Shown: positions 21,411 through 30,357, counted from the first letter of the stretch. The stretch is DNA of 31,305 nucleotides from an uncultured Collinsella sp. (GCA_902493535.1 CABUQG010000020.1:1-31305); one strand, 5' to 3'. Translations and numbers: made by a program. Notes: generated from the letters alone by a model not told the origin.

Positions 21411-22589
21411 TTACTTGCCGTTGACGATGCGCTCGACGTCGGAAGCGATCATGAACTCCTCGTCCGTAGGGATGACGAAAATCTTGACCTTGGAATCCTT
21501 GGCGGACAGGCACCAAGCGCCGTCGCCACGCAGGGCATTACGGGCGTGATCCATCTTGACGCCCATAAAGGCCAGACGATCGGCCACGCCAGCGCGAACG
21601 GCCGGAGCGTGCTCGCCGATGCCGGCGGTAAAGACCAGGGTGTCCATGCCGCACATGGAGGTGGCCATCTCGGCGGCCTTAGCGGCAATCTTGTAGACGA
21701 ACATATCGAAGGCGAGCTGAGCCTCGGGGTCACCAGCAGCGGCGAGCTCCTCAACGTTGCGGCAGTCGTTGGTCTTGCCACCGGTCACAGCCAAAAGGCC
21801 AGACTTCTTGTTCATCATCTCGTCGACCTCGTCGAAGGTGTAGCCACCCTCGCGCTGCAGGTAGCACACGGTAGCCGGGTCGATGGAGCCGCAGCGGGTG
21901 CCCATCATGACGCCGTCGAGCGGCGTCAAGCCCATGGTGGTGTCCATGCACTTGCCGTCCTCGATGGCGCACAGGGAAGCGCCGGAGCCGATATGGCACA
22001 CGACGACCTTGCGAGCCTCGCCGTTGGTCATCTCGGCGACCTTCTTGGAGATGTAGCGATAGCTGGTGCCGTGGGCGCCGTACTTACGGATGTGCAGCTT
22101 GTCGCAAACATCCTTGGGAAGGGCGTAGGTCTTGGCGACCTCGGGCATGTTGAAGTGGAAAGCGGTGTCGTAGACCGTGACGTTGGGCAGATCGGGATAC
22201 TGCTCCAGGCAGTACTCGATAACGTTGGCCTCGGGGTTGTTGTGCAGCGGCGCCAGCGGGGCGACCTCGCGAATCTTGGCGAGGACGTCCTCGTCGACGA
22301 GGGAGGAATCACCAAAGTACCAACCGCCCTGAACGATACGGTGGCCGATGCCCTCGATCTTGACGCCGTTGGCCTCAAGGTCCTTCAGGACGACCTCGAT
22401 GGCGACCTTGTGGTCGGGGAACTCGATGTTCTCGGTCACCTTCTTGGAGCCATTGGCAGCATGGGTGAAGGTACCACCGGTAAAGCAGACGCGCTCGCAG
22501 GAGCCCTTTGCGGACACCTTATGGGACTTGGTGTCGATGACCTGATACTTAAGGGTCGAAGATCCCGCGTTGACGACCAGAACGTTCAT
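21411..22589 (-). CDS. ackA: Acetate kinase paralogue, upstream copy
   Basis: 392 residues, aligning without gaps to its neighbour through at least residue 210. NAGSSTLKYQ at 7-16, Arg84 in GHRIVQGGW, His173, and the TRCGSIDPA block are kept. It differs at two positions near the active site: residue 177 is Tyr (AHGTSYRY) where family members have His, and residue 202 is Ser (HIGSGAS) where they have Asn. Like its neighbour it has Gln87 and Trp90. AGGGAGA precedes the start by about 5 bases. It may be a second acetate kinase with changed kinetics or act on another acyl phosphate; activity is likely but not certain. Confidence 0.88.
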   Translation of the reverse strand: MNVLVVNAGSSTLKYQVIDTKSHKVSAKGSCERVCFTGGTFTHAANGSKKVTENIEFPDHKVAIEVVLKDLEANGVKIEGIGHRIVQGGWYFGDSSLVDEDVLAKIREVAPLAPLHNNPEANVIEYCLEQYPDLPNVTVYDTAFHFNMPEVAKTYALPKDVCDKLHIRKYGAHGTSYRYISKKVAEMTNGEARKVVVCHIGSGASLCAIEDGKCMDTTMGLTPLDGVMMGTRCGSIDPATVCYLQREGGYTFDEVDEMMNKKSGLLAVTGGKTNDCRNVEELAAAGDPEAQLAFDMFVYKIAAKAAEMATSMCGMDTLVFTAGIGEHAPAVRAGVADRLAFMGVKMDHARNALRGDGAWCLSAKDSKVKIFVIPTDEEFMIASDVERIVNGK

Positions 22590-22642
22590 GTGTCTCCCTA
22601 CTAACAGGCGGTGTGGCGCCGCCAGGTTACATACGCTTCAAT

Positions 22643-22676
22643 AATAAACCCAAACGCCCTCGCGCTCGGGTTTATT
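22643..22676 (-). terminator. Terminator of the MFS transporter gene
   Basis: Perfect 9-bp stem AATAAACCC/GGGTTTATT (22643-22651 with 22668-22676); on the minus strand GGGTTTATTATTG forms the U-rich end. It lies 34 bases past the transporter stop and separates it from ackA. Confidence 0.72.
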
Positions 22677-22709
22677 GCGTTGATATATAAGTTATCGGTG
22701 CCTAAATAC

Positions 22710-23870
22710 TCATGGCCTTTGACTTGTAAGACGAAATAGCGCGGGGATATACACCAGGGAAGAAATCCCGAGCGCAACAAGCAATACGACTCGAATGCCC
22801 GCGATGCTGCTCAACGCAGCATTGAACAGATAGAAAAGGATGGCACCCACCGCCACCATCTGGCTTTGGACCGAAATCAGTGAACAGCGCATCGAAGAAT
22901 CGACAGCATTTTGAAAAATTGAGTATTTAATTGGAGCAAATAACGAGTACGCGACCGTCTGCAGTACATAGAACACGGGCAGCAAATAGACCGGAGTAAA
23001 GGGAATCAAAAACAGAGCAGCCAGGGAAAGGCGCACGATGCCGCAAATACGCGCAAAACGGCCCTTGTCGACATGAGCAATCACACTGGGCACAATAAGC
23101 CCCATGGAGGCCGAGGCAAGAAGCTGGACCGCAATGATCACACCCGAAGCGACGGCATTCATTCCGCGACCCGCAAGCAACAGTGAGAAAAAGTCTTCCA
23201 GGGCGACAAAAGCAAATGCCTGAGAGCAGTCCATGATGAACGCTGAACGAAGAATGCCGTTACGCGCAATAGCGGCACCGATCATCTTCGGGCTAATTCC
23301 ACGCTTAGGTGTCGCTGTAGTGTCCCCTCTTCGCATCTCAGGAATGCAGACAACGACAACCAACGTCAACACCATTGCGATGATATCTGCCAAAAGACCA
23401 ATGAGATACGCGCCAGCGGACGAAATGAAACCGCCCACACAAGCGGAGAGGGCATAAGAGGCATAGAAAACAAATCGCTCAACGACATTAAGCCTTACGA
23501 GCTGGTCCAGAGAGACGCTGTCAATGTAAATCGCTTCCATGGACCCGCTCATACATGCAGCGGCAAAACCTTTGAGAGCAAACGCGCCGATTAAAAGCAG
23601 AGGAGAACGGACGAGAAGCAGGGCGGCGTAGTATCCAAGCATCCCCACGACGCCAACGAGACCACTTGTCTTTCGTCCAAACCTATCGGCAATATAGCCA
23701 GTGGGAACTTCAAGGATGAACTTGCTCACTTGATATGCAATCATCATGCTAGAAATCGCCACCATCGAGAATCCGACGAATTCAAGGTAAACCGTCAGAA
23801 AATACAAAATGGTGCTGAAGTTCGACAGAAAAACAAACGTCATATAAAGCAAAACCGTACGGTTTTTCAT
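22710..23870 (-). CDS. MFS transporter
   Basis: 386 residues with about 12 hydrophobic segments. The loop 2-3 motif GYIADRFGRKTSG (about residues 53-65) is the standard MFS motif A. The substrate cannot be told; the closest general type is a drug or small-molecule efflux carrier. I chose the ATG at 23870, with GGAGG 8 bases upstream; a TTG further up (23894) has no support. It lies 119 bases downstream of a LysR-type regulator on the same strand, which may control it. The gene and the regulator use more AT-rich codons than the housekeeping genes around them, which suggests acquisition from another source. Confidence 0.85.
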   Translation of the reverse strand: MKNRTVLLYMTFVFLSNFSTILYFLTVYLEFVGFSMVAISSMMIAYQVSKFILEVPTGYIADRFGRKTSGLVGVVGMLGYYAALLLVRSPLLLIGAFALKGFAAACMSGSMEAIYIDSVSLDQLVRLNVVERFVFYASYALSACVGGFISSAGAYLIGLLADIIAMVLTLVVVVCIPEMRRGDTTATPKRGISPKMIGAAIARNGILRSAFIMDCSQAFAFVALEDFFSLLLAGRGMNAVASGVIIAVQLLASASMGLIVPSVIAHVDKGRFARICGIVRLSLAALFLIPFTPVYLLPVFYVLQTVAYSLFAPIKYSIFQNAVDSSMRCSLISVQSQMVAVGAILFYLFNAALSSIAGIRVVLLVALGISSLVYIPALFRLTSQRP

Positions 23871-23989
23871 GCTCCGCCCTCCAAGAGTCAACAATCTAAA
23901 TCGGAATCTTGGAAAAGCATGAGGGCAAAGCCGTCAGTCATGTGTTACAAGGCGTCAACATTCACTTGACGACACGAGGCCAAATGGCC

Positions 23990-24880
23990 TCACGAAGCAA
24001 GATGACGCAATAGGTGAAGAAATACCGTCTGGTGTCGATCGGTCCAGGCATTTTGTCGATAGCAAAAGTAGATGGGCAAGGCTACGTCATGCGAACCTTC
24101 AATAGAGTACTCGCTCACTTCCGACCCATCTGATGCGAGAGAAGAGCCAGAAAAACCCAATATCAATCCCCCGGCTTGAAGAAACTCAGCCTGCGCTCTG
24201 TTTCCGTATTCGACGTCGCGGAAGCGGAAATTAACCAGCTGAGCTTCGGGGCATTGATTGATCGCATTGAGACAGGGCGACAAATTAATGGGAACAGCTA
24301 ACCTGCCGCCCAGTAACTCACGAACGGTCATAGCACCCACAGATTGATGACCCGCTGGGTACGAAAGAACCTTGAGCTCCTTTTCACCCAAGTATTTCGA
24401 AGAAAGGACACTGTCCCTTGGTTCCTCAAATGAGATGGCCGCATCCGAAATGCCAAGCACAAGTGATTCAAAGCATGTAGCCGTTGGCTGATGCCACACA
24501 TCAAGGTGAATCTGAGGGTGCGAGCTTTCAAACGAGTCGTACCAGTTTTCGGAAAAAAGACGCCCCCGCCCGTGAAGACAGGGGACGTAAAGACGAAAGT
24601 GGCCGTCGGGCGAAACGCCACCGTTCCCCGATTGGGTGTACTTTTTGAGATCGTCGACTTGTGCCAGGATCACGCGTGCACGACGCGCAAATTCTCTGCC
24701 CGCCGGAGACAAAACAGCCTCCCCCGCCGATCGATTGAGCAAAACGATCTGATACTCAGACTCCAGTTTCTTAATTGCCGACGAGACAGCCTGTGGGCTC
24801 ACGTGAACGGCGCGAGCCGCTTTGCGCACGCCGCCGTAGTTCGCTACCGCTTGAAGGTATTCGAGTTGAGAAAACTGCAT
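23990..24880 (-). CDS. LysR-type transcriptional regulator
   Basis: 296 residues, normal length. The N-terminal winged helix-turn-helix (about 1-60; MQFSQLEYLQAVANYGGVRKAARAVHVSPQAVSSAIKKLE split over this stretch) binds DNA, and the remainder is the effector-binding domain. The usual AA...SQPA/VS pattern of helix 3 appears as HVSPQAVSSAIKKLE. GGAG precedes the start by about 8 bases. It is codirectional with the MFS gene downstream and only 41 bases after the HIT gene, so it may be read from the xseA-xseB-HIT transcript or its own promoter. Ligand unknown. A GAGGCC/GGCCTC hairpin (23976-23991) overlaps the stop. Confidence 0.88.
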   Translation of the reverse strand: MQFSQLEYLQAVANYGGVRKAARAVHVSPQAVSSAIKKLESEYQIVLLNRSAGEAVLSPAGREFARRARVILAQVDDLKKYTQSGNGGVSPDGHFRLYVPCLHGRGRLFSENWYDSFESSHPQIHLDVWHQPTATCFESLVLGISDAAISFEEPRDSVLSSKYLGEKELKVLSYPAGHQSVGAMTVRELLGGRLAVPINLSPCLNAINQCPEAQLVNFRFRDVEYGNRAQAEFLQAGGLILGFSGSSLASDGSEVSEYSIEGSHDVALPIYFCYRQNAWTDRHQTVFLHLLRHLAS

Positions 24881-24921
24881 AGGTTACTCCAAAGGCAGCC
24901 AAGGCGACGGGCCGTGCGTCC

Positions 24922-25257
24922 TCAGATGAGGTTCTCGCCCAGGTTCTTGCCGCCGAGGACGTGCATGTGGAAGTGCATGACGGTCTGACCGGCGTTGACG
25001 CCCTTGTTGGAGATGACGCGGAAACCGTCCTCCAGACCCTTGGCCTTGGCGACCTCCTGGATGGCGTGAGCCATGGCGCCCATGGTCTCGGCAGGCACGT
25101 TGTCGGCGATGTCGCTGTAGTGCTTCTTGGGGATCACGAGCGTGTGGACCGGCGCCTGGGGGTTGAGGTCGTCGAACGCGATGACCTGATCGTCCTCATA
25201 GACAACGGTCGAGGGGATCTCGTGGTTGGCAATTTTGCAGAAGATGCAATCACACAT
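24922..25257 (-). CDS. HIT family protein (Hint-like nucleotide hydrolase)
   Basis: 111 residues. Hydrolyses purine nucleoside phosphoramidates or related nucleotides. The histidine triad HFHMHV is at 95-100, with His95, His97 and His99; CDCIFCKI at 2-9 supplies zinc cysteines. The start is the ATG at 25257, with AAAGGAA upstream; an in-frame GTG at 25275 lies before that site and is unlikely. It is 49 bases after xseB in the same direction. Confidence 0.92.
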   Translation of the reverse strand: MCDCIFCKIANHEIPSTVVYEDDQVIAFDDLNPQAPVHTLVIPKKHYSDIADNVPAETMGAMAHAIQEVAKAKGLEDGFRVISNKGVNAGQTVMHFHMHVLGGKNLGENLI

Positions 25258-25306
25258 GGTTGGTTCCTTTCTCACAGACCAAGGTAATTATATTTGGTCG
25301 GGATGG

Positions 25307-25573
25307 TTAGAACGAGAGGTTGTCGTCGGTGTTGGCGGCCTCGCCGTCGGCGAGCACGTCGTTGCCGTCGACATCCTTAAGGAGCACCGAGACCTTCTGC
25401 TCGGCATCGGACAGGCGGGTGCGCAGGCTTTTTAGAAGCTCAACGCCGCGGGTATAGCTCTCGAGCGACTCCTCGAGCTCCATATCGCCCGACTCCAAGC
25501 TGCGGATGATGAGCTCCAGTTCCTGCGAGGCCTGCTTGTACGTAAGCTGCTCGACCGGGGTCTTCTCTGCCAT
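25307..25573 (-). CDS. xseB: Exodeoxyribonuclease VII small subunit
   Basis: 88 residues. Several small subunits join one large subunit to make exonuclease VII, which degrades single-stranded DNA to oligonucleotides. LTYKQASQELELIIRSLESGDMELEESL is the family signature (residues about 10-37, given here as key stretch TYKQASQELELII and LESGDMELEESL). The tail is acidic. GGAAA precedes the ATG. It lies 41 bases after xseA. Confidence 0.95.
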   Translation of the reverse strand: MAEKTPVEQLTYKQASQELELIIRSLESGDMELEESLESYTRGVELLKSLRTRLSDAEQKVSVLLKDVDGNDVLADGEAANTDDNLSF

Positions 25574-25614
25574 ATCTGTTTCCTTTCCTAAAGGTTTTCG
25601 CTATGAAACGCGGA

Positions 25615-27066
25615 CTACTCGACTGTATCGACCGTTGCCGCCACGTTGCCGTCTGCCATGCGCACGCGAATGGCGTCGCCGGGCTTAAAGGTCTTGGCAC
25701 TCGTAGCCACCCCATCATCGCTGTACGCGATGGAATAGCCACGGGCAAGCACCTTGAGCGGCGACAGGGCATCGAGCGACGCGGCAGCTCGGCCCAGATC
25801 GGACGCAGGTTTGCTGAGCATCGTGCGCCCCTGATGCTCCAGGCGGGAACTCGCAAGCGTGAGCGCATGGCGTTTACCATCGAGCCCTGAAGTGCTTGCG
25901 ACCAAGCGCTCGGGCAGACGCTCGAAGTTGGAGCGGAAGGCCCCAACCGAACGCGTTATGGCGCCGGACAGACGATCGGCCGTCAGGGCAAGCTCAGACT
26001 CGCGGCGCTCGACCATAAATGTGGGGTCGTTGAGGCACGGGCGGCACGCGGCCGCATCGAGCGCGTCGCCCAGACGAGCCGTATAGGTGTCCCAGGCACG
26101 ACGACCGCGCTGGTCGAGCATTTCCAGATCGACCTGATCCGACCCGATCATCGAAGCCATCGCGGCGCCCAGACGCTGATGGCGCGTCTCGAGCACGTCG
26201 GCCAACTCCGTCATAGCCGGTGCCACCGATTCCGCCGCTGCCGTTGGCGTGGAGGCGCGACGGTCGCTCACCATATCGCAAATCGAGGTATCGGGCTCAT
26301 GGCCAATGCCGGTCACCACGGGCACAGGACAAGCCGCCACCGCGCGGGCAAGCTCCTCGTCGTTGAAGGTCATGAGGTCCTCAAAGGAGCCGCCGCCGCG
26401 CACCAGCAAAATGCAATCCGGCGCCGGCGTAATGGCGGCGGCACGGTGCAGCCCCTCGATTAGCTCTGCCGGTGCGCCCTCGCCCTGGACCTTGGCGCCC
26501 ACGCAGACGAGCTCGACGAGAGGGTTGCGACGACGCAACGTGCGCTTGACGTCGTCGATTACGGCGCCCGAAAGCGAGGTGACGACCGCCACGCGGGAGC
26601 AGAACACCGGGATGCGGCGCTTGCGCGCTTCGTCCATCAGGCCCTCGCGGCGTAGCTTTTCGGCCAGTTGCGCCACTTGTTGACGCAGCAAACCCTCCCC
26701 CGCCAGCGAAAACGAGCGAGCGACAAAGCTCATGCGGCCCGTGGCCTTATAGAGATTGAAGCTGCCCTTAAAGCTCACCTGCATGCCGTCGCGCAGATCG
26801 AACGTGCGCTTGAGATAGGCGCCCTTCCAAATGATGCAGTCAACGGCGGCCGAATCGTCCTTGATCTGGAAATAGCAGTGACCGCTTCGGGCGTTAGGAC
26901 CACGAAAACCTGTGACCTCGCCCAGAACGCTCAGCTGCGGAATGGCATCGAGCGCACCGGCGGCGATCTCCACCGCCTGGCTCACGCTGAGCTCCTTGCG
27001 CTCCTGATCGTCCGAGCCGTCAAACTCGGCGGAAACAGCATTGCCGGTTAGGTTCCAGCCTGCCAC
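25615..27066 (-). CDS. xseA: Exodeoxyribonuclease VII large subunit
   Basis: 483 residues. The catalytic subunit of exonuclease VII. After a short polar start come the N-terminal OB-fold (about 28-130, with GHCYFQIKDD), the catalytic domain with VVTSLSGAVIDDV (about 170-182), LLVRGGGSFEDL and the strongly conserved TGIGHEPDTSICD...RASTPTAAAE region (about 250-280), and a long helical C-terminal region. The start codon is GTG at 27066, with AAAGGAGG 4 bases upstream. First gene of a run xseA-xseB-HIT-LysR-MFS on the minus strand. Confidence 0.95.
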   Translation of the reverse strand: MAGWNLTGNAVSAEFDGSDDQERKELSVSQAVEIAAGALDAIPQLSVLGEVTGFRGPNARSGHCYFQIKDDSAAVDCIIWKGAYLKRTFDLRDGMQVSFKGSFNLYKATGRMSFVARSFSLAGEGLLRQQVAQLAEKLRREGLMDEARKRRIPVFCSRVAVVTSLSGAVIDDVKRTLRRRNPLVELVCVGAKVQGEGAPAELIEGLHRAAAITPAPDCILLVRGGGSFEDLMTFNDEELARAVAACPVPVVTGIGHEPDTSICDMVSDRRASTPTAAAESVAPAMTELADVLETRHQRLGAAMASMIGSDQVDLEMLDQRGRRAWDTYTARLGDALDAAACRPCLNDPTFMVERRESELALTADRLSGAITRSVGAFRSNFERLPERLVASTSGLDGKRHALTLASSRLEHQGRTMLSKPASDLGRAAASLDALSPLKVLARGYSIAYSDDGVATSAKTFKPGDAIRVRMADGNVAATVDTVE

Positions 27067-27135
27067 GCAGCCTCCTTTCGTTATCGAGCACAGAGGCTCC
27101 GGCCCCGTGCGAAATTAAGTCCAACACATAGTACA

Positions 27136-27165
27136 GCGCCGCGGGGACACGAATCCCCGCGGCGC
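27136..27165 (-). terminator. Hairpin after the zinc peptidase gene
   Basis: Perfect 12-bp GC-rich stem (27136-27147 with 27154-27165) with a 6-base loop, 17 bases past the stop of the peptidase gene. There is no U-tract, so termination would be weak or factor-dependent. Confidence 0.6.
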
Positions 27166-27181
27166 CCAGTGACCCAATTTG

Positions 27182-27886
27182 TTATCGGTTGGAGTTTCTG
27201 TTGTAGCGAGCCATAAGGTAGAGCAGCTGAATAATCGAAGTGAGCGCTGCGGCCACATAGGTAAGCGCGGCTGCCGTCAGTACCTTCTTGGCGCCGTTGA
27301 CCTGCTTGGAGCTCATGCCCGACTGCTCGATGTACGCCACAGCACGTCGGCTGGCGTCAATCTCGACAGGCAACGTAACGAGTTGGAACAGCACACTAAA
27401 CGAGAAGAAGATCAACGCGAGGGTCGTGAGTCCCGCGATGTTCATAAACAGACCCATGAGCAACACGATGGTCCAAGTGTTCTGGGTAAAGTTGACGACC
27501 GGCACGAGGGCTGTGCGTACCTTCATCATGGCATAACCACTTTGACGCTGGGCGGCATGGCCCGCCTCGTGGCAGGCGACGGCAACGCTTGCGACCGACC
27601 CGCCTGAACGGTTGGCATCAGAGAGGTACAGGTTGTTGTCCTGCGGGTTGTAATGGTCGGTGAGCTCGCCAGCGACACCCTTGATACCCACGGCGTTACA
27701 ACCGTTGGCATCGAGCATGCGGCGAGCGACCGTGGCACCCGTATCGCCGTCCGAGCGAACCTTGGACCAGGTTTTGTACGTCGAGTTGATATAGTTCTGT
27801 GCGGCAAGGCCAAGCACCGTGCAGACAAGAACAACCAGCAGGTACAGCGGGTCGATGCCAAAGCCGTATCCATAGTAATAAGGCAT
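27182..27886 (-). CDS. YugP-type membrane zinc metallopeptidase
   Basis: 234 residues. Membrane peptidase family Zn_peptidase_2 (B. subtilis YugP). The zinc motif HEAGH is at 106-110. There is an N-terminal membrane segment (about 13-30), two more around 137-175 and one near 203-227. GGAGGAAT lies about 5 bases before the start. The N-terminus is Tyr/Gly-rich (PYYYGYGFG), as in this family. It follows RNase D by 64 bases on the same strand. Substrate unknown. Confidence 0.9.
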   Translation of the reverse strand: MPYYYGYGFGIDPLYLLVVLVCTVLGLAAQNYINSTYKTWSKVRSDGDTGATVARRMLDANGCNAVGIKGVAGELTDHYNPQDNNLYLSDANRSGGSVASVAVACHEAGHAAQRQSGYAMMKVRTALVPVVNFTQNTWTIVLLMGLFMNIAGLTTLALIFFSFSVLFQLVTLPVEIDASRRAVAYIEQSGMSSKQVNGAKKVLTAAALTYVAAALTSIIQLLYLMARYNRNSNR

Positions 27887-27950
27887 GCGAATTCCTCCGA
27901 ATCGAGTTACACGTTGGAGGCATTCTACCCACTCAAGCGGCTAGGCTTCC

Positions 27951-29084
27951 TTACAGCAATTCGATTTTTCCGTCCTTCACCGTCAACCCCATATTGCCGG
28001 AAAGCAGATCGTCCAGGCGCGAGCCCACAAGCTCAAAGCGCCAGCCTTCGCGCAAGGGGCTCTGCTCGGGATGCTCAATATAGTCGGCCAGGTCATCGCG
28101 CGAGGCAATGACCGAAGTCGCCACGCCCGAGCGCTCGGCAACCAGGCGGATGAGCGCGTACATCAGGTCCGTCACGCTCTCCAACTCCGGCGAAATCTGA
28201 CGGTGCCCGCGCACCATGAGCGGCAGGCGATCGTGCGGGCAGCTCGCGCCGCGCTTGATGGCCATGAGCGCACCGTCCACGTCGCGCTCCCCCAACTGAT
28301 CGGTGCCGCGAATGCTACGGAACTCCTCAACGCGCACGGGATTGCGCTTAACGAGCGCAAGCAGCGTGTCGTCGGACATGACCCACTTGCGCGGGATGTT
28401 ACGGCGTTCGGCGCGGTCCTCACGCCAGGCGGCGAGCTCACGCGCGATGCCCAACTGGTGACGGCTGCACGAATTGATGCGTTTGACCTTGCGGAACGCC
28501 TCGTGGCGATCGGCGCGATAGTGCGACTCGTCAGCCAGCGGGCGCAGCTCGTCGAGCACCCAGCCCACACGGCCCAGCTCGCGCAGGCGGCTCATCATCT
28601 CGGTATAGGCGACGATCAGGTACTTGACGTCATCGATCGCATACTCAATCTGCTTATCGGTCAGCGGGCGGCGCGACCAGTCGGTCAGCGACTCGGTCTT
28701 GGGCAGCGATACGCCGCAGAACGTCTGAACAAGCGCGCCATACGAAATCTGCTGGCGCTCGCCCAAAAAGGCGGCGGCGACCTGCGTATCGAAAATCGGT
28801 CGTGGCAGCACGCCCACGGTATGGAGCATGACCTCCATATCCTGCGAGCACGCGTGGAAGACCTTGGTCACGCTCTCGTCGGCCATAAGCTCGGCCAGCG
28901 GCGAGAGGTCGTCGATCACCAGAGGGTCGACCGCTACGCTCTCGGCAGGGGTGGCAATCTGAACCAAGCACAGGCGCGGGTGGAATGTGCGCTCGCGCAA
29001 AAACTCGGTATCGACGGCAATCGCGTCGAACTCACGGGCGCGCTGGCAAAAGTCGAGTAGAGCCTGATGTGTGGAAATGTACAT
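27951..29084 (-). CDS. rnd: Ribonuclease D
   Basis: 377 residues. A 3'-to-5' exoribonuclease that trims tRNA and other small RNA precursors. DEDDy motifs: VDTEFLRE (Asp25, Glu27), HACSQDME (Asp82) and YAIDDVKYL (Tyr148, Asp152). An HRDC domain follows at about 200-290 (SRHQLGIARELAAWRE...RNIPRKWV). I chose the ATG at 29084; a GTG at 29120 would add 12 residues, and neither has a strong ribosome site. It is divergent from the lipid kinase gene. Confidence 0.92.
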   Translation of the reverse strand: MYISTHQALLDFCQRAREFDAIAVDTEFLRERTFHPRLCLVQIATPAESVAVDPLVIDDLSPLAELMADESVTKVFHACSQDMEVMLHTVGVLPRPIFDTQVAAAFLGERQQISYGALVQTFCGVSLPKTESLTDWSRRPLTDKQIEYAIDDVKYLIVAYTEMMSRLRELGRVGWVLDELRPLADESHYRADRHEAFRKVKRINSCSRHQLGIARELAAWREDRAERRNIPRKWVMSDDTLLALVKRNPVRVEEFRSIRGTDQLGERDVDGALMAIKRGASCPHDRLPLMVRGHRQISPELESVTDLMYALIRLVAERSGVATSVIASRDDLADYIEHPEQSPLREGWRFELVGSRLDDLLSGNMGLTVKDGKIELL

Positions 29085-29148
29085 ATCAACCCATCGAATA
29101 AGGTTAGGCCCGAAAAACACGGGTAGGATATCGGCATTGCCTTACAAC

Positions 29149-29154
29149 TATACT
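29149..29154 (+). promoter_or_regulatory. Possible -10 box for the lipid kinase gene
   Basis: TATACT 29 bases before the start codon on the plus strand, in the 98-base divergent gap with rnd. A -35 is not convincing. Confidence 0.35.
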
Positions 29155-29182
29155 CGGTTAGTCACAGAACGGGAACGTAAGT

Positions 29183-30100
29183 ATGCGCTGCCTTATCATC
29201 CACAACCCGGCATCGGGCCCCAGCTCAGATGAAATCTACGCATTCACGCACGCCCTCGCGCAGGGCGGCGACGAGGTCGTGATGCGTTTTATCGGCGATG
29301 GCATGGAGCCCGAGGATGCCGTGGCAGACGTGCGCGAGTTTGATCGCGTGGTCGTTTCGGGCGGCGACGGCACCGTCTCCAACGTGCTCGACCAGATGCG
29401 CGGGTGCGGTGTCCCCACGCTCGTCTTCCCCTCCGGTACGGCCTGCCTGTTCTTCAACAACATCGGCAATGCCCCTGAGGCGGCGGCGCTCGCCAAGGCC
29501 TGCCGCGCCGGTCGCACGGTCAAAGTCGACATGGGCGAGCTCTTTTGGCTCGACGAGGACGGCAACGAGAAGCGCCACGGCTTTATCATCATCGCCGGCT
29601 CGGGCTTCGACGCCGAGATCATGATGAAGGCCGCCCCCACCAAAAACGACATCGGCGAGATCGCTTACTTCCTCTCCGCGCTCGCCACGCCCAATCCCAC
29701 GGTGGCGCACTTTACGATTGAGCACGACGGCATTGTCGAGGAGCTCGACGGCATCTGCTGCATGGCCGGCAACACCTCGGTCATCCAAAACGACATCAAC
29801 CTGTTCCCCGACTGCCGTATGAACGATGGTATGGTCGACATTGCGGTCATCGAACCCGTAAAAACTGTGCAGCTTCTACCGACTGTGATCACCGCCGCAC
29901 TCGACCCCGCCGGCAAGGTACTCGGCCGCCCGCAGTTCAAGATCATCCAGACCAAGGAAGCCAAGATCACCTGCACCCCGTCGCTGGGCATGCAGTTCGA
30001 TGGCGAGATTATCTCCAGCAATTCGGGCGTCTTTGGAGCCCGCGCGCTTCCGCAATGCCTCGACCTCATCGTCGACGAATTCTCCCCGCTCGGAAAATAG
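29183..30100 (+). CDS. Diacylglycerol kinase family lipid kinase
   Basis: 305 residues. DagK/LCB5/YegS superfamily: phosphorylates diacylglycerol or a related lipid at the membrane face. NPASG at residues 8-12, SGGDGTVSNVL (59-69; GGDGT nucleotide motif) and PSGTACLFFNNIG (83-95) mark the catalytic domain; the later FDGE (about 274-277) is the conserved C-terminal motif. The usual PxGTxND has Ala-Cys in place of the last residues, so the lipid may be atypical. The ribosome site is weak (GGAAC, 8 bases upstream). It runs into the small membrane gene downstream. Confidence 0.88.
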   Translation: MRCLIIHNPASGPSSDEIYAFTHALAQGGDEVVMRFIGDGMEPEDAVADVREFDRVVVSGGDGTVSNVLDQMRGCGVPTLVFPSGTACLFFNNIGNAPEAAALAKACRAGRTVKVDMGELFWLDEDGNEKRHGFIIIAGSGFDAEIMMKAAPTKNDIGEIAYFLSALATPNPTVAHFTIEHDGIVEELDGICCMAGNTSVIQNDINLFPDCRMNDGMVDIAVIEPVKTVQLLPTVITAALDPAGKVLGRPQFKIIQTKEAKITCTPSLGMQFDGEIISSNSGVFGARALPQCLDLIVDEFSPLGK

Positions 30101-30109
30101 GAGGACCCT

Positions 30110-30202
30110 ATGAACGACAATCCCCTGCTCGGCTTTATCATCATCGTTTTGGCCATGCTCGTCGGCTATGCGATCAACGTGATCCACCGCCGGAAGAAGT
30201 AA
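30110..30202 (+). CDS. 30-residue single-pass membrane microprotein
   Basis: A 31-codon frame starting 9 bases after the lipid kinase stop, with a near-perfect AGGAGG (30099-30104, overlapping that stop) 5 bases before its ATG. The product has a short polar start (MNDNPLLG), one hydrophobic segment of about 16 residues (FIIIVLAMLVGYAINV) and a basic end (IHRRKK), so the C-terminus should face the cytoplasm. A strong terminator follows 35 bases later. It is too short for standard gene callers. Function unknown; a regulator or anchor for the lipid kinase is a guess from coupling. Confidence 0.75.
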   Translation: MNDNPLLGFIIIVLAMLVGYAINVIHRRKK

Positions 30203-30237
30203 TTCCACATTGGTATGATATTCATCCAATTATCGTC

Positions 30238-30278
30238 TCCCCTGCTGTTTATGCATTTGCCAAACAGCGGGGGATTTT
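30238..30278 (+). terminator. Terminator of the lipid kinase-microprotein unit
   Basis: 13-bp stem (30238-30250 with 30262-30274, one G-T), followed by TTTTC. A textbook intrinsic terminator. Confidence 0.88.
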
Positions 30279-30357
30279 CTTTGCGCCCCGTGCAAGGCGC
30301 TTTATTCAGGTAATGTAATTGCAGGACGTCTTTATTAAAGTAAAGCTACAAACCGAG

